64,000 nucleotides of DNA from an uncultured Allomuricauda sp. (GCF_947499695.1 NZ_CANMPQ010000005.1:62001-126000); one strand, 5' to 3'. Shown: positions 6,969-13,527, numbered from the stretch's first letter. Translations and numbers: made by a program. Notes: generated by a model not told the origin, from the letters alone.

Positions 6969-7495
6969 TGTTCAAAGATTTTGAACTGATACGGCTTGAG
7001 CCGGAAACAGAAGTAAAACCATTTAACTGCGGTGATTCGGAGATAGATGGTTTTCTTTTTGATGATGCTAAGACCTCTTTAATCGATAAAACCTCCGTCA
7101 CTTATCTTTTGCAAAATTCGGATGTTACTGTTGCTTATTGGAACTATCTCAATGATAAGATTCAATATGCTCAGCTTAATAACGAAAAAAAATGGCTAGA
7201 ACGTGTAGCTGGATCATTCACTAAAAACACGCCTTTGAGAAGTTATCCCGCCGTTAAAATAGGAAGGCTTGGTGTACATAAAGATTTCAAGAGAAAAGGA
7301 ATCGGTACTGCTATCCTGGATTACACTAAGAATCTTTTTGTAACCAACAATAGAACCGGATGTGCTTTCATTACTGTTGATGCTTTCCAAAAATCAACAA
7401 TGCTTTATGAAAAAAATGGATTTCTTTACCTATCCAGTCAAGACCTGAAATCAAAGACGAGGTTGATGTATTATGACTTAAATTCCATTTCATAA
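6968..7495 (+). CDS. GNAT acetyltransferase, putative toxin
   Basis: 175 residues. It shows the GNAT fold signature: a strand with IGRLGVHKDF (98-107), then the acetyl-CoA pyrophosphate loop KRKGIGTAI (109-117) and a late YEKNGF motif whose Tyr is the usual general acid. N-terminal sequence FNCGDSEIDGFL matches the start seen in TacT/AtaT-type toxins, which acetylate aminoacyl-tRNA and stop translation. Coupling to a small upstream gene supports the toxin reading; an ordinary acetyltransferase of the same family cannot be excluded. Location inside a mobile element also fits a stabilising or abortive-defence module. Confidence 0.75.
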   Translation: MFKDFELIRLEPETEVKPFNCGDSEIDGFLFDDAKTSLIDKTSVTYLLQNSDVTVAYWNYLNDKIQYAQLNNEKKWLERVAGSFTKNTPLRSYPAVKIGRLGVHKDFKRKGIGTAILDYTKNLFVTNNRTGCAFITVDAFQKSTMLYEKNGFLYLSSQDLKSKTRLMYYDLNSIS

Positions 7496-7563
7496 ACCAA
7501 CAATTTCAAAGAACTTTTATTATTTGGGTTTTTAGAGTATTTTTCCTACTCTAAATAACCGTT

Positions 7564-7998
7564 ATGTCTTATATCGAGGACTTTTTCAAGAACGACTTCC
7601 TTAAATCCCTTCTGTTTCCAGCTACGATGATGCCCTTCTGGTATTTATCTATCTACATGATAAACAATGAATTTTATCTCCAAACAGAAATGGCAATATT
7701 GATAATAATTTGTTATGTAATCTGTTTAACATCCCTTTTAATGATGTCTAGTATAATTAGTTTATTTGACAATGATTTTCGTAACCGTAACGATCCACAC
7801 CTAATGATGGGAATTTTTTTGGTGGCCACCATTTTTCTTTTGGTATGGAAGGTGATTTTGTTTTTCCTTGCTTATTCAACACTTTTCTTTTTTGATAACA
7901 AACTGTATTATTACTGGTATATCGTCATATACTTCATACCCTTATTTGTTTTATGGCCTATAGGCTACATCTATAACACAAAGCATGGGCAGGATTAA
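7564..7998 (+). CDS. four-helix membrane protein, unknown
   Basis: 144 residues with four hydrophobic helices, at about 16-32, 38-65, 80-105 and 115-135. It is rich in Phe, Tyr and Ile and ends in a charged tail (NTKHGQD). No family recognised. It starts 68 bases after the GNAT gene and could be co-transcribed with the pair. Small membrane proteins beside toxin modules or on prophages are sometimes superinfection-exclusion factors, but no motif here shows that. Confidence 0.5.
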   Translation: MSYIEDFFKNDFLKSLLFPATMMPFWYLSIYMINNEFYLQTEMAILIIICYVICLTSLLMMSSIISLFDNDFRNRNDPHLMMGIFLVATIFLLVWKVILFFLAYSTLFFFDNKLYYYWYIVIYFIPLFVLWPIGYIYNTKHGQD

Positions 7999-8148
7999 AT
8001 GAATTTGACAACACTTGAATACAAAAAGAATTTTATCATATTCTGGTTTTATCGTCTTCTTTTTCATTCTATTCTCTATTATTTAAGAGTTAATATTAAA
8101 CTTGCTATCCAAGATTCTAGATTTGGTAAGGACATACCTCCCCTATAG
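7999..8148 (+). CDS. possible 49-residue protein with one membrane helix
   Basis: The ATG follows the upstream TAA directly. It encodes MNLTTLEYKKNFIIFWFYRLL and then HSILYYLRVNIKL plus a hydrophilic end. Residues 11-29 could form a membrane helix. The only support is the close position behind another membrane protein gene; it could be a chance frame. Confidence 0.3.
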   Translation: MNLTTLEYKKNFIIFWFYRLLFHSILYYLRVNIKLAIQDSRFGKDIPPL

Positions 8149-8358
8149 AAAAGTATGGCCTTGATTAAAACTTGCTCACCTGAGTTCTGAGTTCGTATAA
8201 TTCACAGATAGCGACAACCTTAGAACACACTATCATTTGAGGTCTTTTTACCACTTCTAAAGTTTGTGGCCCTAGCTGCGTGAATCCTCTTGTACCTACG
8301 CTTGTGCCCTTGCTTTTTTCTTGCACACTATAAAAGGTTATCCGAAAAGTATCTAGCC

Positions 8359-8453
8359 AAAAAATAACCCCTTACGATCTGTGTGAGTCACGTAAGGGGC
8401 GTATATGGTGTACATTTTTCCCACCGAGTTTCTTCCCTCATTCTCACACAATG
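8359..8453 (-). ncRNA. putative short RNA, leftward, 5' end complementary to terminator loop
   Basis: A leftward promoter (8460-8490) would start a transcript near 8453. It ends about 90 bases later at a strong hairpin with a 9-bp stem (8368-8376 with 8391-8399) followed by TTATTTTTT. The 14-base loop contains an 8-base sequence (8380-8387) that is perfectly complementary to bases 8443-8450 near the RNA's own 5' end. The resulting structure is either a pseudoknot or, because the joining loops are only 3 bases, a switch with two exclusive helices. The only frame is 17 codons long and ends inside the hairpin loop. No known RNA family recognised. Confidence 0.45.
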
Positions 8454-8459
8454 ATGAAA

Positions 8460-8490
8460 CAAATGTATATTGTTTTACACTTTTATACAA
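8460..8490 (-). promoter_or_regulatory. leftward promoter TTG-N20-TACATTTG
   Basis: On the minus strand: TTG (8488-8490), 20 bases, then TACATTTG (8460-8467), a perfect -7 element. It faces left into the hairpin at 8368-8399. Bases 8464-8479 form a TGTATA-N4-TTTACA dyad overlapping the promoter. Confidence 0.55.
8464..8479. promoter_or_regulatory. candidate operator, imperfect dyad
   Basis: TGTATA-TTGT-TTTACA, the 16-bp dyad pattern with one mismatch per half relative to the TGTACA copies. It overlaps the -7 element of the leftward RNA promoter, a position from which a bound repressor would block transcription. Confidence 0.4.
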
Positions 8491-8506
8491 TTTTATTTAC
8501 ATTTTA

Positions 8507-8538
8507 TTTGTTTACTTATGTACAGTTTTGTACATTAG
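8507..8538 (+). promoter_or_regulatory. rightward promoter TTTG-N20-TACATTAG
   Basis: TTTG (8507-8510), exactly 20 bases, then TACATTAG (8531-8538), one mismatch from TAnnTTTG. It is back to back with the leftward promoter, 16 bases away, and would drive the second short RNA and possibly the gene train from 8702. Confidence 0.5.
8519..8534. promoter_or_regulatory. candidate repressor operator TGTACA-GTTT-TGTACA
   Basis: The best copy of the 16-bp dyad, lying between the -33 and -7 elements of the rightward promoter, as at the early operon promoter (3557-3572). Confidence 0.5.
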
Positions 8539-8544
8539 CATCAG

Positions 8545-8640
8545 AATCACGCTAGGGGAGTGAACTACGGAAAAAAGTTTTTTGGTTGGTTAGTTTAGTT
8601 TAAGCCCCTTGCTCCCCTAGAGTTTAAGGGGCTATTTCTT
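8545..8640 (+). ncRNA. putative short RNA or leader, rightward, 5' end complementary to terminator loop
   Basis: A transcript from the rightward promoter would begin near 8545. It soon carries CTAGGGGAG (8552-8560), which is a perfect 9-base complement of CTCCCCTAG (8612-8620). That second copy sits in the loop of a hairpin with an 8-bp stem (AGCCCCTT 8603-8610 with AAGGGGCT 8626-8633) followed by ATTTCTTTT. This is the same layout as the leftward RNA, with different bases. Joining loops are 1 and 5 bases, so the two helices may compete, giving a terminator/anti-terminator switch ahead of the 8702 gene train. Which state dominates cannot be read from sequence. Confidence 0.45.
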
Positions 8641-8701
8641 TTAGGAAAAGTGAGGTTGTTGAAATCCTAAAAGAGTTTTTTCTCCTTCCCGATGTGACCT
8701 G

Positions 8702-9088
8702 ATGGGACATGAAAGGGAAGGGGATTTTAAGAAGACAGTTAAAAATCAATATATGTATCAGACAGCACGAAGCCAGAGAAGTTTTTTAAGGGAAAGGGGA
8801 TTGATGAGCAAAGGACAGGGAAAACTATCCGTATTCAGTAAACGTCAAATGATAGTTGATAAGGAATCAGGGAAGTTAATCGAGATTCGACATACCGGAA
8901 TCCCTTTTAAAAACTCAGGTTCTGCATTCAAGTTCATGGCTAGACATGGGATACGTTCTGGCACTATTATTCTGAATGGATGGAAACCTCCAAAAGGATT
9001 TGCCTTAAAAGCTGAGAAAAGCAAAATAAAGAACAAGACCAGCAATTTATCACGAAAGCAACGTGACATAATAATGGAGCTTCAATAA
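8702..9088 (+). CDS. basic protein of unknown function, first of the rightward train
   Basis: 128 residues, very basic (many K and R), no membrane segment. The central part (AFKFMARHGIRSGTIILNGWKPPKGFAL) suggests a small mixed alpha/beta fold and the C terminus is a basic helix (SNLSRKQRDIIM). Nucleic-acid binding is plausible from charge alone. No family recognised. It lies just behind the putative switch RNA and opens a series of closely spaced small genes reaching to 10890. Confidence 0.5.
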   Translation: MGHEREGDFKKTVKNQYMYQTARSQRSFLRERGLMSKGQGKLSVFSKRQMIVDKESGKLIEIRHTGIPFKNSGSAFKFMARHGIRSGTIILNGWKPPKGFALKAEKSKIKNKTSNLSRKQRDIIMELQ

Positions 9089-9095
9089 AAAGAAT

Positions 9096-9257
9096 ATGAC
9101 CAGAGAAGCATACGCAAAGGAACTGATAACTGATTTTGGCAAGACAGATGCCATCAAGAGTCTGATTAAGGATATAGAGTCCTTAAAGCGCAGAACGGGC
9201 TGTAGAAAACTCTTATCATTCTTCTCTGACACACTTGAGATAGTAAGGACTAATTAA
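9096..9257 (+). CDS. 53-residue small protein
   Basis: Encodes MTREAYAKELITDFGKTDAI, then a basic helical segment (ESLKRRTGCRK). It starts 7 bases after the previous stop. Predicted helical, soluble, one Cys. Support is position in a regular series of small genes each preceded by an AACCAAATAA-like or similar spacer. Function unknown. Confidence 0.5.
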   Translation: MTREAYAKELITDFGKTDAIKSLIKDIESLKRRTGCRKLLSFFSDTLEIVRTN

Positions 9258-9269
9258 AAACCAAATAAG

Positions 9270-9425
9270 ATGAAAAGAGAAAGAATTATAGAGGTTTTTC
9301 AAAAATGGAATAAGGATTTTAACGAGAACAGGGAGGAATACCGTGATGAGTCTGCAAACGATTCTCTGGAATATGCCGAAAATCAAGCTGATCATTTCCT
9401 TGAATTATACAATTCAATAGACTAA
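9270..9425 (+). CDS. 51-residue acidic small protein
   Basis: Encodes MKRERIIEVFQKWNKDFNEN and an acidic remainder (DESANDSLEYAENQADHFLEL). Strongly helical and negatively charged, as in many small phage inhibitor proteins, though no target can be named. It is preceded by AAAAACCAAATAAG; the next gene is preceded by the very similar TAAAACCAAATAAC, a repeated spacer that suggests a shared translation signal. Confidence 0.5.
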   Translation: MKRERIIEVFQKWNKDFNENREEYRDESANDSLEYAENQADHFLELYNSID

Positions 9426-9436
9426 AACCAAATAAC

Positions 9437-9616
9437 ATGGAAACAACAATAAAAGAGTTTAAGTGGGAAGTTCAATATAAAGGACAATCAGTTGGGAAGA
9501 ACTTTTTTACTAAAAAGGAAGCTGTTAAGGAATGGAATCGCCTTTGGAATTTGAATTTATACGGATACACCGTATCTAAAATCAAATCAGCAATATCCTC
9601 TGCTATAGGGGAGTAA
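9437..9616 (+). CDS. 59-residue small protein
   Basis: Encodes METTIKEFKWEVQYKGQSVG followed by NFFTKKEAVKEWNRLWN. The pattern strand, strand, helix resembles a small alpha/beta domain; Trp-rich. It starts 11 bases after the previous stop, behind the same ACCAAATAA spacer. Function unknown. Confidence 0.5.
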   Translation: METTIKEFKWEVQYKGQSVGKNFFTKKEAVKEWNRLWNLNLYGYTVSKIKSAISSAIGE

Positions 9617-9627
9617 AGAACAGTAAT

Positions 9628-9786
9628 ATGAATAAAGAGCAAAGGAAATTTTCATACCAATGTTTGGCTGGAGCAATTCTGCTTTTGATAAGTGGAGTTA
9701 TTATACCCGAACAATCAATATTCTGGGTTTTTTCAGGAATAATGTTCGGGCTTTTCATTTTCAACTATCAAAATTCTAAGAAATGA
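9628..9786 (+). CDS. 52-residue protein with two membrane helices
   Basis: Encodes MNKEQRKFSYQCLAG, then two hydrophobic helices (AILLLISGVIIP and SIFWVFSGIMFGLFIF) separated by a short turn, and a basic tail. Its stop overlaps the next start in the ATGA arrangement, which supports translation. A hairpin membrane protein of this size on a prophage could be a holin or an exclusion factor; no motif decides. Confidence 0.55.
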   Translation: MNKEQRKFSYQCLAGAILLLISGVIIPEQSIFWVFSGIMFGLFIFNYQNSKK

Positions 9787-10151
9787 AAAAGACAAACACC
9801 ATACTGATAATACTGGCAATCCTTTTCTGGGGAATATTCTTTTATCAAGGAAATGCCCAGATACATATACCGGATTCAATCCCAGTGATTGGAGGTACGG
9901 CAGAGCCACATATTATTGACACGCCTATTCAATGGAGTGTTGTGTCCCCACTTTCGATAGACCAGAAAGAACTTGAGTTCAACGCTGTAGCACCAGCCCT
10001 TCTTTTACTAGAGCTTTATATGCATGATCTACGGACATACAATGATTCGATTATTAATAATTCCAGTCCGATTATGTGGTACATCAAGCAACCTGATTTT
10101 GCGGATTTCTACGATTGGTCACAGGAATATTTTAAGGAACAACTAAAATGA
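9783..10151 (+). CDS. secreted or membrane-anchored protein, unknown
   Basis: 122 residues. N-terminal hydrophobic segment TILIILAILFWGIFFYQ followed by GNAQ, a plausible signal peptidase I site (also typical of Flavobacteriaceae exports). The mature part is acidic with many aromatics toward the end (DFADFYDWSQEYF). No family recognised. ATGA overlaps on both sides couple it to the two-helix protein and to the barrel-like protein, suggesting the three act together at the envelope. Confidence 0.6.
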   Translation: MKKTNTILIILAILFWGIFFYQGNAQIHIPDSIPVIGGTAEPHIIDTPIQWSVVSPLSIDQKELEFNAVAPALLLLELYMHDLRTYNDSIINNSSPIMWYIKQPDFADFYDWSQEYFKEQLK

Positions 10152-10618
10152 AAAAACAACTATACATATTGCTCACTTTATTGGCTTGTCCACTTTTCAT
10201 GATCGCCCAACTATCATTGAATGCCGGATGGGTCGATGTGAGCGATTGGAACGAAGGTGAAGCTCCTGTTACCTGGACGGTGGGATATGACCATTTTTCA
10301 AGGGAAGGCATCGGCGGAGGACTGAACTACAGGTACACAGGAATGGCAGGGGTAACATTTTACAGTGTGGAGGCCAAGGCAAAATATAGGCTCGGTGAAA
10401 GGAACTATAGATTGGAAATAGGTGGAGGAGCGGGGCATAATCTTGATGACAAGGATTTTTACCCCGTGGTGCACATGAGGAACGCCTTTAGGATAGGGGA
10501 ACTCAGTTGGCTCACATTGGACTTCGACAACAGTTTCAGAACCATGTACAAGCATACCGAGACCTATTTAATGGTAGGGATAGTGGTTGATATGAACATT
10601 TTTAAGGATACATTTTGA
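10148..10618 (+). CDS. small outer-membrane beta-barrel-like protein
   Basis: 156 residues with signal peptide MKKQLYILLTLLACPLFMIAQ. The rest alternates polar and hydrophobic residues with Gly and aromatic ends of strands (GGGLNYRYTGM, FYSVEAKAKYRLG, RLEIGGGAG, TYLMVGIVVDM) and finishes in Phe, the usual C-terminal residue of outer-membrane barrels. About eight strands could fit. It is encoded on the mobile element, so it may alter the host surface, for example blocking a receptor. That function is a guess. Confidence 0.6.
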   Translation: MKKQLYILLTLLACPLFMIAQLSLNAGWVDVSDWNEGEAPVTWTVGYDHFSREGIGGGLNYRYTGMAGVTFYSVEAKAKYRLGERNYRLEIGGGAGHNLDDKDFYPVVHMRNAFRIGELSWLTLDFDNSFRTMYKHTETYLMVGIVVDMNIFKDTF

Positions 10619-10890
10619 TAGAACAGATTCTGGATTACATATCAGTACTGAACAATGAATACCGAGAGCCACAATGTTTTTTGGTGGCTTTGATGCTAAA
10701 ATGTGAGTTTGGGGGAGAAATCTATAATGACGAGAACCATTGTGTCATAGCCATTGATAACATTGTTTATGATAAACGTGGTATAGTACCTATAAACGAG
10801 ATTATAGAAGGGAGTTATCTGCCTATCCAGAAGTCTGGAGTCCATAACCAAGTTGCATTGATGAACGCATTGATCCATAAACACAAATAG
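10615..10890 (+). CDS. small protein with Cys-His-Asp arrangement
   Basis: 91 residues, starting at TTG, chosen because it overlaps the upstream stop (TTGA) and keeps the whole conserved-looking N terminus. Cys21 begins a hydrophobic helix (CFLVALMLKCEFGG). His42 sits in a strand (NHCVIAIDN) and Asp53 is followed by KRG. Cys at a helix start, then His and Asp on strands, recalls papain-like and transglutaminase-like cores, which would imply a peptidase, amidase or deamidase. At 91 residues it would be a minimal version. No family is recognised with certainty. Confidence 0.5.
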   Translation: MIEQILDYISVLNNEYREPQCFLVALMLKCEFGGEIYNDENHCVIAIDNIVYDKRGIVPINEIIEGSYLPIQKSGVHNQVALMNALIHKHK

Positions 10891-10910
10891 GATTAACCAC
10901 TTACAAAGTA

Positions 10911-11174
10911 ATGACCAAAGAGGAATTGATAGAAACACAACTTCAGGCAATGATAATATTCGCTGCCAACGACCACATGATGGACGTAAAGGAGTGTGCT
11001 AAATTCCTTCGTTGTAATGAAAGGACAGTCACCAATCGCATCAAGAGCAATAACAAGCACAACAAAATAATCGCCGAGTACAAAGGTGGGTGGAGAATAC
11101 CCAAGCTACAGTTCTACAAAAAACTCATCAAAGAGTTTGATAATACTCGTTCCACTTCTCTAAAAGCCGTTTAG
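10911..11174 (+). CDS. excisionase-like HTH protein
   Basis: 87 residues. Residues 25-47 form an HTH_17/MerR-like winged helix start (DVKECAKFLRCNERTVTNRI) and a following WRIPKLQF is the wing typical of excisionases. It lies beside the integrase gene but converges on it, with a 47-base overlap of the two 3' ends. The likely role is directing excision of the element or controlling integrase. A general small DNA-binding regulator is the alternative. Confidence 0.65.
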   Translation: MTKEELIETQLQAMIIFAANDHMMDVKECAKFLRCNERTVTNRIKSNNKHNKIIAEYKGGWRIPKLQFYKKLIKEFDNTRSTSLKAV

Positions 11175-12324
11175 CGTGCTGCTTTGGTGTTACCTTGATA
11201 TATTTCAAGAAGTTCTTTTCCGTGGTATGCCCGGTAATGTTCATAATCGTGAGGGTATCGATCCCCATTAAATAGTTATTGGTGGCAAATGACCTTCTAC
11301 AGGTGTGGGAGCTTACCATTTTCCATTTTTCCATCACACCTTTTTCAAGTCGATTTGTTTCAGGGTCTCTCCTACTCCCATATACCTTTTCCTTGATTCC
11401 CGCCTTTTCACATACTTTCTTTATCACCCTGTTGAACTCAACATCACTGCACCTTTCTGGCAATCCATTTTTAATGACTTCCTTTACCTGGGGATGGAGT
11501 GGAATAACTACCCTTCTACCCGTCTTTTCGGTTTCAATCTCAATCAGCTCCCCTTTTGGCTTGAACTTATCCCAATCACTTACACGAAGTCCGGTCCATA
11601 GTCCAATTATTGCCCAATCCCTGACCTTCCTTTCCCTGTCCGTAAGGTCATCAAACTTAAATAGTATGTCAATCTCCTTTTCATTCAAGAAGATGCTTTC
11701 ACTCTTCTCCACCGGAACAAAAAAGTCTATGGAAAATACCTGTTCGTTTACTGGATAACCGTCCTGTTTAGCGTAGGCAGCGAACTTCTTTAGGTTTTTG
11801 ATATAGCCCCCTATCGTATTGGTTGCCAAGCCGTGTTCCTGTTCCAAGTATTCAATGAAACTCCTATGAAAGCTCAAGTCCAGTCCATCAAACTTTACTT
11901 TGGCAAACTGGTCAAGATATCCTTTGGTTGTATTATAGGATTGTATTGTGCGCTTTTTTAAAGGGTCTCCGTTCCTTAGCCTTATCTTGTGAATATCCTC
12001 CAGCAACTTTTCGACATAATCATTGAACGAGATAACCTTTTTACTTCTGAACTGTTCCCTTAATCCATCCATGGAAGGTTCCTCCCCTGACATCTTGCAA
12101 GAATTGACATAGGTGTTTACCTTGTCCTGGATTCTTTGAAGAACAGCCTTGATTGCTGAAACATTATGATCACCCTTTTTTCTTTTTGGATATTGGCCCT
12201 CAAAATCCCAATCATTGGGGTGTATTTTTTCACCTGTCCCCAACTTCAATGATTTACCGTTTATTCGGTAAATAAGATAGATTGGTGTATCTTTATTTGA
12301 CTTTGGTTCTTTTAGATAAAACAT
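11128..12324 (-). CDS. tyrosine integrase
   Basis: 398 residues, full length. The N-terminal arm-binding region (about 1-95) is followed by a SAM-like core-binding domain (about 100-195) and the catalytic domain. Visible catalytic residues are Arg247 (GLWTGLRVSDW), His340 and Arg343 (SSHTCRRSFA), His366 (TGHTTEKNF) and Tyr375 (FLKYI), so the enzyme should be active. It is of the Bacteroidota phage/ICE integrase type. Its position at the right end marks the element's boundary, so the attachment site should lie within a few hundred bases to the right. Confidence 0.93.
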   Translation of the reverse strand: MFYLKEPKSNKDTPIYLIYRINGKSLKLGTGEKIHPNDWDFEGQYPKRKKGDHNVSAIKAVLQRIQDKVNTYVNSCKMSGEEPSMDGLREQFRSKKVISFNDYVEKLLEDIHKIRLRNGDPLKKRTIQSYNTTKGYLDQFAKVKFDGLDLSFHRSFIEYLEQEHGLATNTIGGYIKNLKKFAAYAKQDGYPVNEQVFSIDFFVPVEKSESIFLNEKEIDILFKFDDLTDRERKVRDWAIIGLWTGLRVSDWDKFKPKGELIEIETEKTGRRVVIPLHPQVKEVIKNGLPERCSDVEFNRVIKKVCEKAGIKEKVYGSRRDPETNRLEKGVMEKWKMVSSHTCRRSFATNNYLMGIDTLTIMNITGHTTEKNFLKYIKVTPKQHAKRLLEKWNEYYQTL

Positions 12325-12327
12325 ATC

Positions 12328-12344
12328 AGGGGAAAGATTAGGGG
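12328..12344. repeat. near-repeat AGGGGAAAGATTAGGGG, copy 1
   Basis: Directly before the integrase start. The same sequence minus one A recurs at 12501-12515. Such a pair beside an integrase may be arm-type binding sites or part of the attachment region; the left end of the element is outside the window, so the core cannot be identified. Confidence 0.35.
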
Positions 12345-12499
12345 AAAAATCCCTTTACTTTATATTCCAAATATCGGTAATATGAGGTAAAAAACAACCA
12401 TTTTTCTATCGAAAACACCATAAAACATTGAAAATCAACAATAATGCGTGCCGCAGTCGTGGGCACAAGTACTACTAATTATCAGTTAGGTACAAATCA

Positions 12500-12538
12500 A
12501 AGGGGAAGATTAGGGATTAAAACCTATCTCCCCTTTTT
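12500..12538 (+). terminator. hairpin terminator containing near-repeat copy 2
   Basis: Left arm AAGGGGAAGATTAGG pairs with CCTATCTCCCCTT (two small bulges), followed by TTTTTATTTT. It reads as a rightward intrinsic terminator, but no gene is seen ending here, so it may be the reconstituted 3' end of a host gene or RNA at the attachment site. The left arm is copy 2 of the AGGGGAA-GATTAGGG repeat. The rest of 12345-12700 shows only a short GTGCC / GGCAC hairpin near 12450. Confidence 0.45.
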
Positions 12539-12701
12539 ATTTTCCACTGGATTAACCAAACCTCCTTTACTATGGGGTTTAATTCCTTAACCATAAACCT
12601 TCGATTTGGTTATATTATCTTAATGATAGTGTAAGATTTTTTCACGATAAATCTATGTTTTTAGCTATACAAAAGTTATATTGTAGGTTCAAATCGACCT
12701 C

Positions 12702-12797
12702 ATGAAAAAGCACTTAAAAAATCAAATCTACGGCTCTATTGGGATAATAATCCTTACTGTTTTATTTGTATTCTATAAAATGTGGATGGAAAAGTGA
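12702..12797 (+). CDS. possible 31-residue membrane peptide
   Basis: Encodes MKKHLKNQIYGSIGIIILTV and LFVFYKMWMEK: a basic N terminus and one strong membrane helix (about 10-26). No overlap or neighbour supports translation. It is the only reading frame of note between the element and the first host gene. Confidence 0.35.
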   Translation: MKKHLKNQIYGSIGIIILTVLFVFYKMWMEK

Positions 12798-12834
12798 CCA
12801 CTGAATATCTCAAATCAAAATTAACCCATAAGGT

Positions 12835-13326
12835 CTATTTTGTTTTCTGATAATTGTACTCACTTCTTTTAATCCAATGCTTGGATGCATCGAACTGGAC
12901 TTCCTTTCTGATGATTAAGGTATCACCTCCAAAAACATAGGTACATCTAATCATTGCCTTTTTATTATCATCTTTACCCTCGTGTTCTGTTTGAATGCTG
13001 AGTTGTCCATTTTCCAATTGAATTCGAGAAGTAACCGTCTTTTTGTTCAACAGAGTTCCATTTTTGGTAACCTTGATTTTCTCTGAATTATTGGCTTTCG
13101 GTTCATTTGGGTAAATATTATTCAATATCAAGCTATTTTCATCTTTACCCGGTTCAACAATGAGGTTTGCGGCCATGGTAAATGGATTATTCGTTTGATA
13201 ATCCAAATAAGTAATGCTACCCTCCCAACTACCCACAGCAAGTTTTAAATCTTCCGGAGTAACTTTCATCTGACCATATCCATTCAAAAAAAACAATAAC
13301 AACAAGCTTTTGACAATTTGTTTCAT
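12835..13326 (-). CDS. secreted lipocalin-like protein, unknown
   Basis: 163 residues from the ATG giving the signal peptide MKQIVKSLLLLFFLNGYGQ. A GTG 48 bases upstream would lie within the promoter and is rejected. The mature part begins with a helix and LAVGSWEGSITYLDY, like the first strand of small lipocalin or calycin domains, and continues as alternating strands (GTLLNKKTVTSRIQL, IRCTYVFGGDTLIIR). Probably periplasmic; ligand unknown. It is the first host gene after the element. Confidence 0.6.
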   Translation of the reverse strand: MKQIVKSLLLLFFLNGYGQMKVTPEDLKLAVGSWEGSITYLDYQTNNPFTMAANLIVEPGKDENSLILNNIYPNEPKANNSEKIKVTKNGTLLNKKTVTSRIQLENGQLSIQTEHEGKDDNKKAMIRCTYVFGGDTLIIRKEVQFDASKHWIKRSEYNYQKTK

Positions 13327-13343
13327 ACTCATGTGCCTTTCTA

Positions 13344-13377
13344 TAAAGATACACGAACCAAGGACTTTTGCCACAAA
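13344..13377 (-). promoter_or_regulatory. promoter of the lipocalin-like gene
   Basis: On the minus strand TTTG (13374-13377) and TATCTTTA (13344-13351), spaced by 22 bases, slightly longer than the usual 19-21. It decides against the upstream GTG start of the gene. Confidence 0.4.
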
Positions 13378-13527
13378 TATTTACATCTTAAAATAGCTAA
13401 TGACCCAACATACCAATAGCTTTCCAAAGCTCCTTAAGTGTCCATATATATAGCGAATGAAGTCGCCGAATAATAGTAATCTTCACAAATTTTATGACAA
13501 TTAATTAGGCCAACTCCGATTAAATCG

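Noticed and set aside
8394-8444. 17-codon frame in the leftward short RNA
   Set aside because: Too short, no ribosome site or amino-acid bias; possible leader peptide but not supported.
8571-8583. AAAAAAG followed by TTTTTT as an intrinsic hairpin
   Set aside because: No loop can form between the two tracts; probably simple AT sequence.
12440-12540. Possible tmRNA or tRNA 3' end at the right boundary
   Set aside because: No CCA end, T-loop or acceptor pairing; only a hairpin terminator is supported.
12685-12700. AGGTTCAAATCGACCT, resembling a tRNA T-arm near the element's end
   Set aside because: The stem does not pair properly around a TTCAAAT loop, and no anticodon or acceptor stem is found upstream, so it is not a tRNA attachment site.
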